Of a stretch of 6,097 bases of DNA, positions 5,555 through 6,097 are shown in pieces; position 1 is the stretch's first letter; every line of letters starts with the position of its first letter. Under the pieces are notes generated by a model, which did no database searches, had not been told where the DNA came from, and saw nothing but the letters and a program-made list of their open reading frames with translations. The translations under genes were made by a program, and so were the position numbers. Source of the DNA: Chromatiaceae bacterium (GTDB lineage: Bacteria; Pseudomonadota; Gammaproteobacteria; Chromatiales; Chromatiaceae); assembly GCA_012962365.1 (NCBI GenBank), contig DTXR01000716.1:1-6097 (forward strand), in the 5' to 3' direction.

Positions 5555-6097
5555 ATGAAGAAAAAGAGAATCGTATTGATGTTGGCGGCTGCTGTTCTGG
5601 CAGGTCAGGTACAGGCGGCTGAGCTGAAGACCTTTGATCAACGCTACAGCTATACACTGGGTACGCGCATGGCGAAAATGCTCAAGGCGCAGGGTATCGG
5701 TGAGCTGGATGGCGTGGCTTTCGGCGCGGCCGTGGCTGACGTCATCAATGAGAAGCCGCTGCAGATGACGGATGAGGAAATGAGTGAGGTGTTGAAGATC
5801 CGCTCGGAAAAAGCCGCCAAGGAACGTGCCGAAAAAGCTGCCAAGGCGCTGGAGAAATCCAAAGCCTTCATGGCTGAGAATGCCAAGAAGCCGGGCATCA
5901 CCGTGTTGGAAAGCGGTTTGCAGTACCAGGTCATCAAGCCGGGTACAGGTGAGTCACCAGAAATGACCGATACCGTGAAGGTACATTACGAAGGCCACAC
6001 CACCGATGGCAAGAAATTCGACAGCTCTTATGACCGTGGCAAACCCGCTCAATTTGCGCTCAAAGGCGTCGTGAAGGGTTTTTCCGAGGCGCTGACT
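5555..6097 (+). CDS. Periplasmic FkpA/Mip-type peptidyl-prolyl cis-trans isomerase, 3' end cut by window
   Basis: The first 181 residues of a two-domain FKBP are present, with no stop before the window edge. Residues 1-21 form a Sec signal peptide: KKKR start, hydrophobic core, cleavage after VQA. There is no lipobox cysteine. Residues 24-110 are the helical FKBP_N dimerisation domain, with RYSYTLG at 30-36 and a long Lys/Glu/Ala-rich helix at about 77-110. The catalytic FKBP domain starts near 120 (SGLQYQVI) and shows VHYEG (143-147), KFDSSYDRG (154-162) and VVKGF (172-176). The usual pocket Trp is Phe176. The family acts as isomerase and chaperone for envelope proteins in the periplasm. The ATG at 5555 has AGGA ten bases upstream. 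The gene follows nadC by 95 bases and may have its own promoter. I cannot say whether the C-terminal core is intact. Confidence 0.93.
   Translation, partial: MKKKRIVLMLAAAVLAGQVQAAELKTFDQRYSYTLGTRMAKMLKAQGIGELDGVAFGAAVADVINEKPLQMTDEEMSEVLKIRSEKAAKERAEKAAKALEKSKAFMAENAKKPGITVLESGLQYQVIKPGTGESPEMTDTVKVHYEGHTTDGKKFDSSYDRGKPAQFALKGVVKGFSEALT

Noticed and set aside
1..6097. CRISPR arrays, transposases, tRNA genes, toxin-antitoxin or defence genes
   Set aside because: No spaced repeats, no terminal inverted repeats with a transposase, and no such protein families appear in any frame.

Overview
The window looks like ordinary chromosomal DNA of a gammaproteobacterium. Its neighbourhood, ampD diverging from a DUF1631 gene that is followed by nadC, matches the order I remember from Pseudomonas aeruginosa (ampD, a DUF1631 protein, nadC). 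The AmpD has the 183-residue length of the enterobacterial enzyme and the periplasmic protein at the right edge is of the FkpA/Mip type. Base composition is moderately GC-rich except for one AT-rich intergenic block. Pseudomonas itself is not implied, because btuF and two FKBP genes sit in places that order does not predict. I cannot name a genus.

Left part, minus strand (1-1562): a two-gene operon, ampD then btuF, joined by a 4-base ATGA stop/start overlap and closed by a strong intrinsic terminator at 34-1. AmpD is a cytoplasmic zinc amidase of peptidoglycan recycling. BtuF is an exported binding protein for vitamin B12 uptake. A 3' untranslated stretch of about 160 bases, with two further inverted repeats and a short direct repeat, separates btuF from the terminator.

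Middle (1563-4032): a divergent intergenic region with an AT-rich core and an 11-bp imperfect inverted repeat leads into a 726-residue DUF1631 protein of unknown function. This is the only large uncharacterised gene in the window.

Right part, plus strand (4033-6097): after a gap of about 250 bases, a small cytoplasmic FKBP prolyl isomerase and nadC (NAD biosynthesis) form a translationally coupled pair with a TGATG overlap. A 95-base gap containing a sigma-E-like promoter candidate precedes a second FKBP gene with a signal peptide, which runs off the right edge. nadC is therefore flanked by two FKBP genes, one cytoplasmic and one periplasmic.

I found no mobile element, CRISPR array, tRNA, rRNA or defence system, and no evidence for a new multi-gene system. 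The items most worth a second look are the DUF1631 protein with its inverted repeat upstream, btuF standing where ampE often stands, the FKBP-nadC-FKBP arrangement, and the sigma-E-like promoter.
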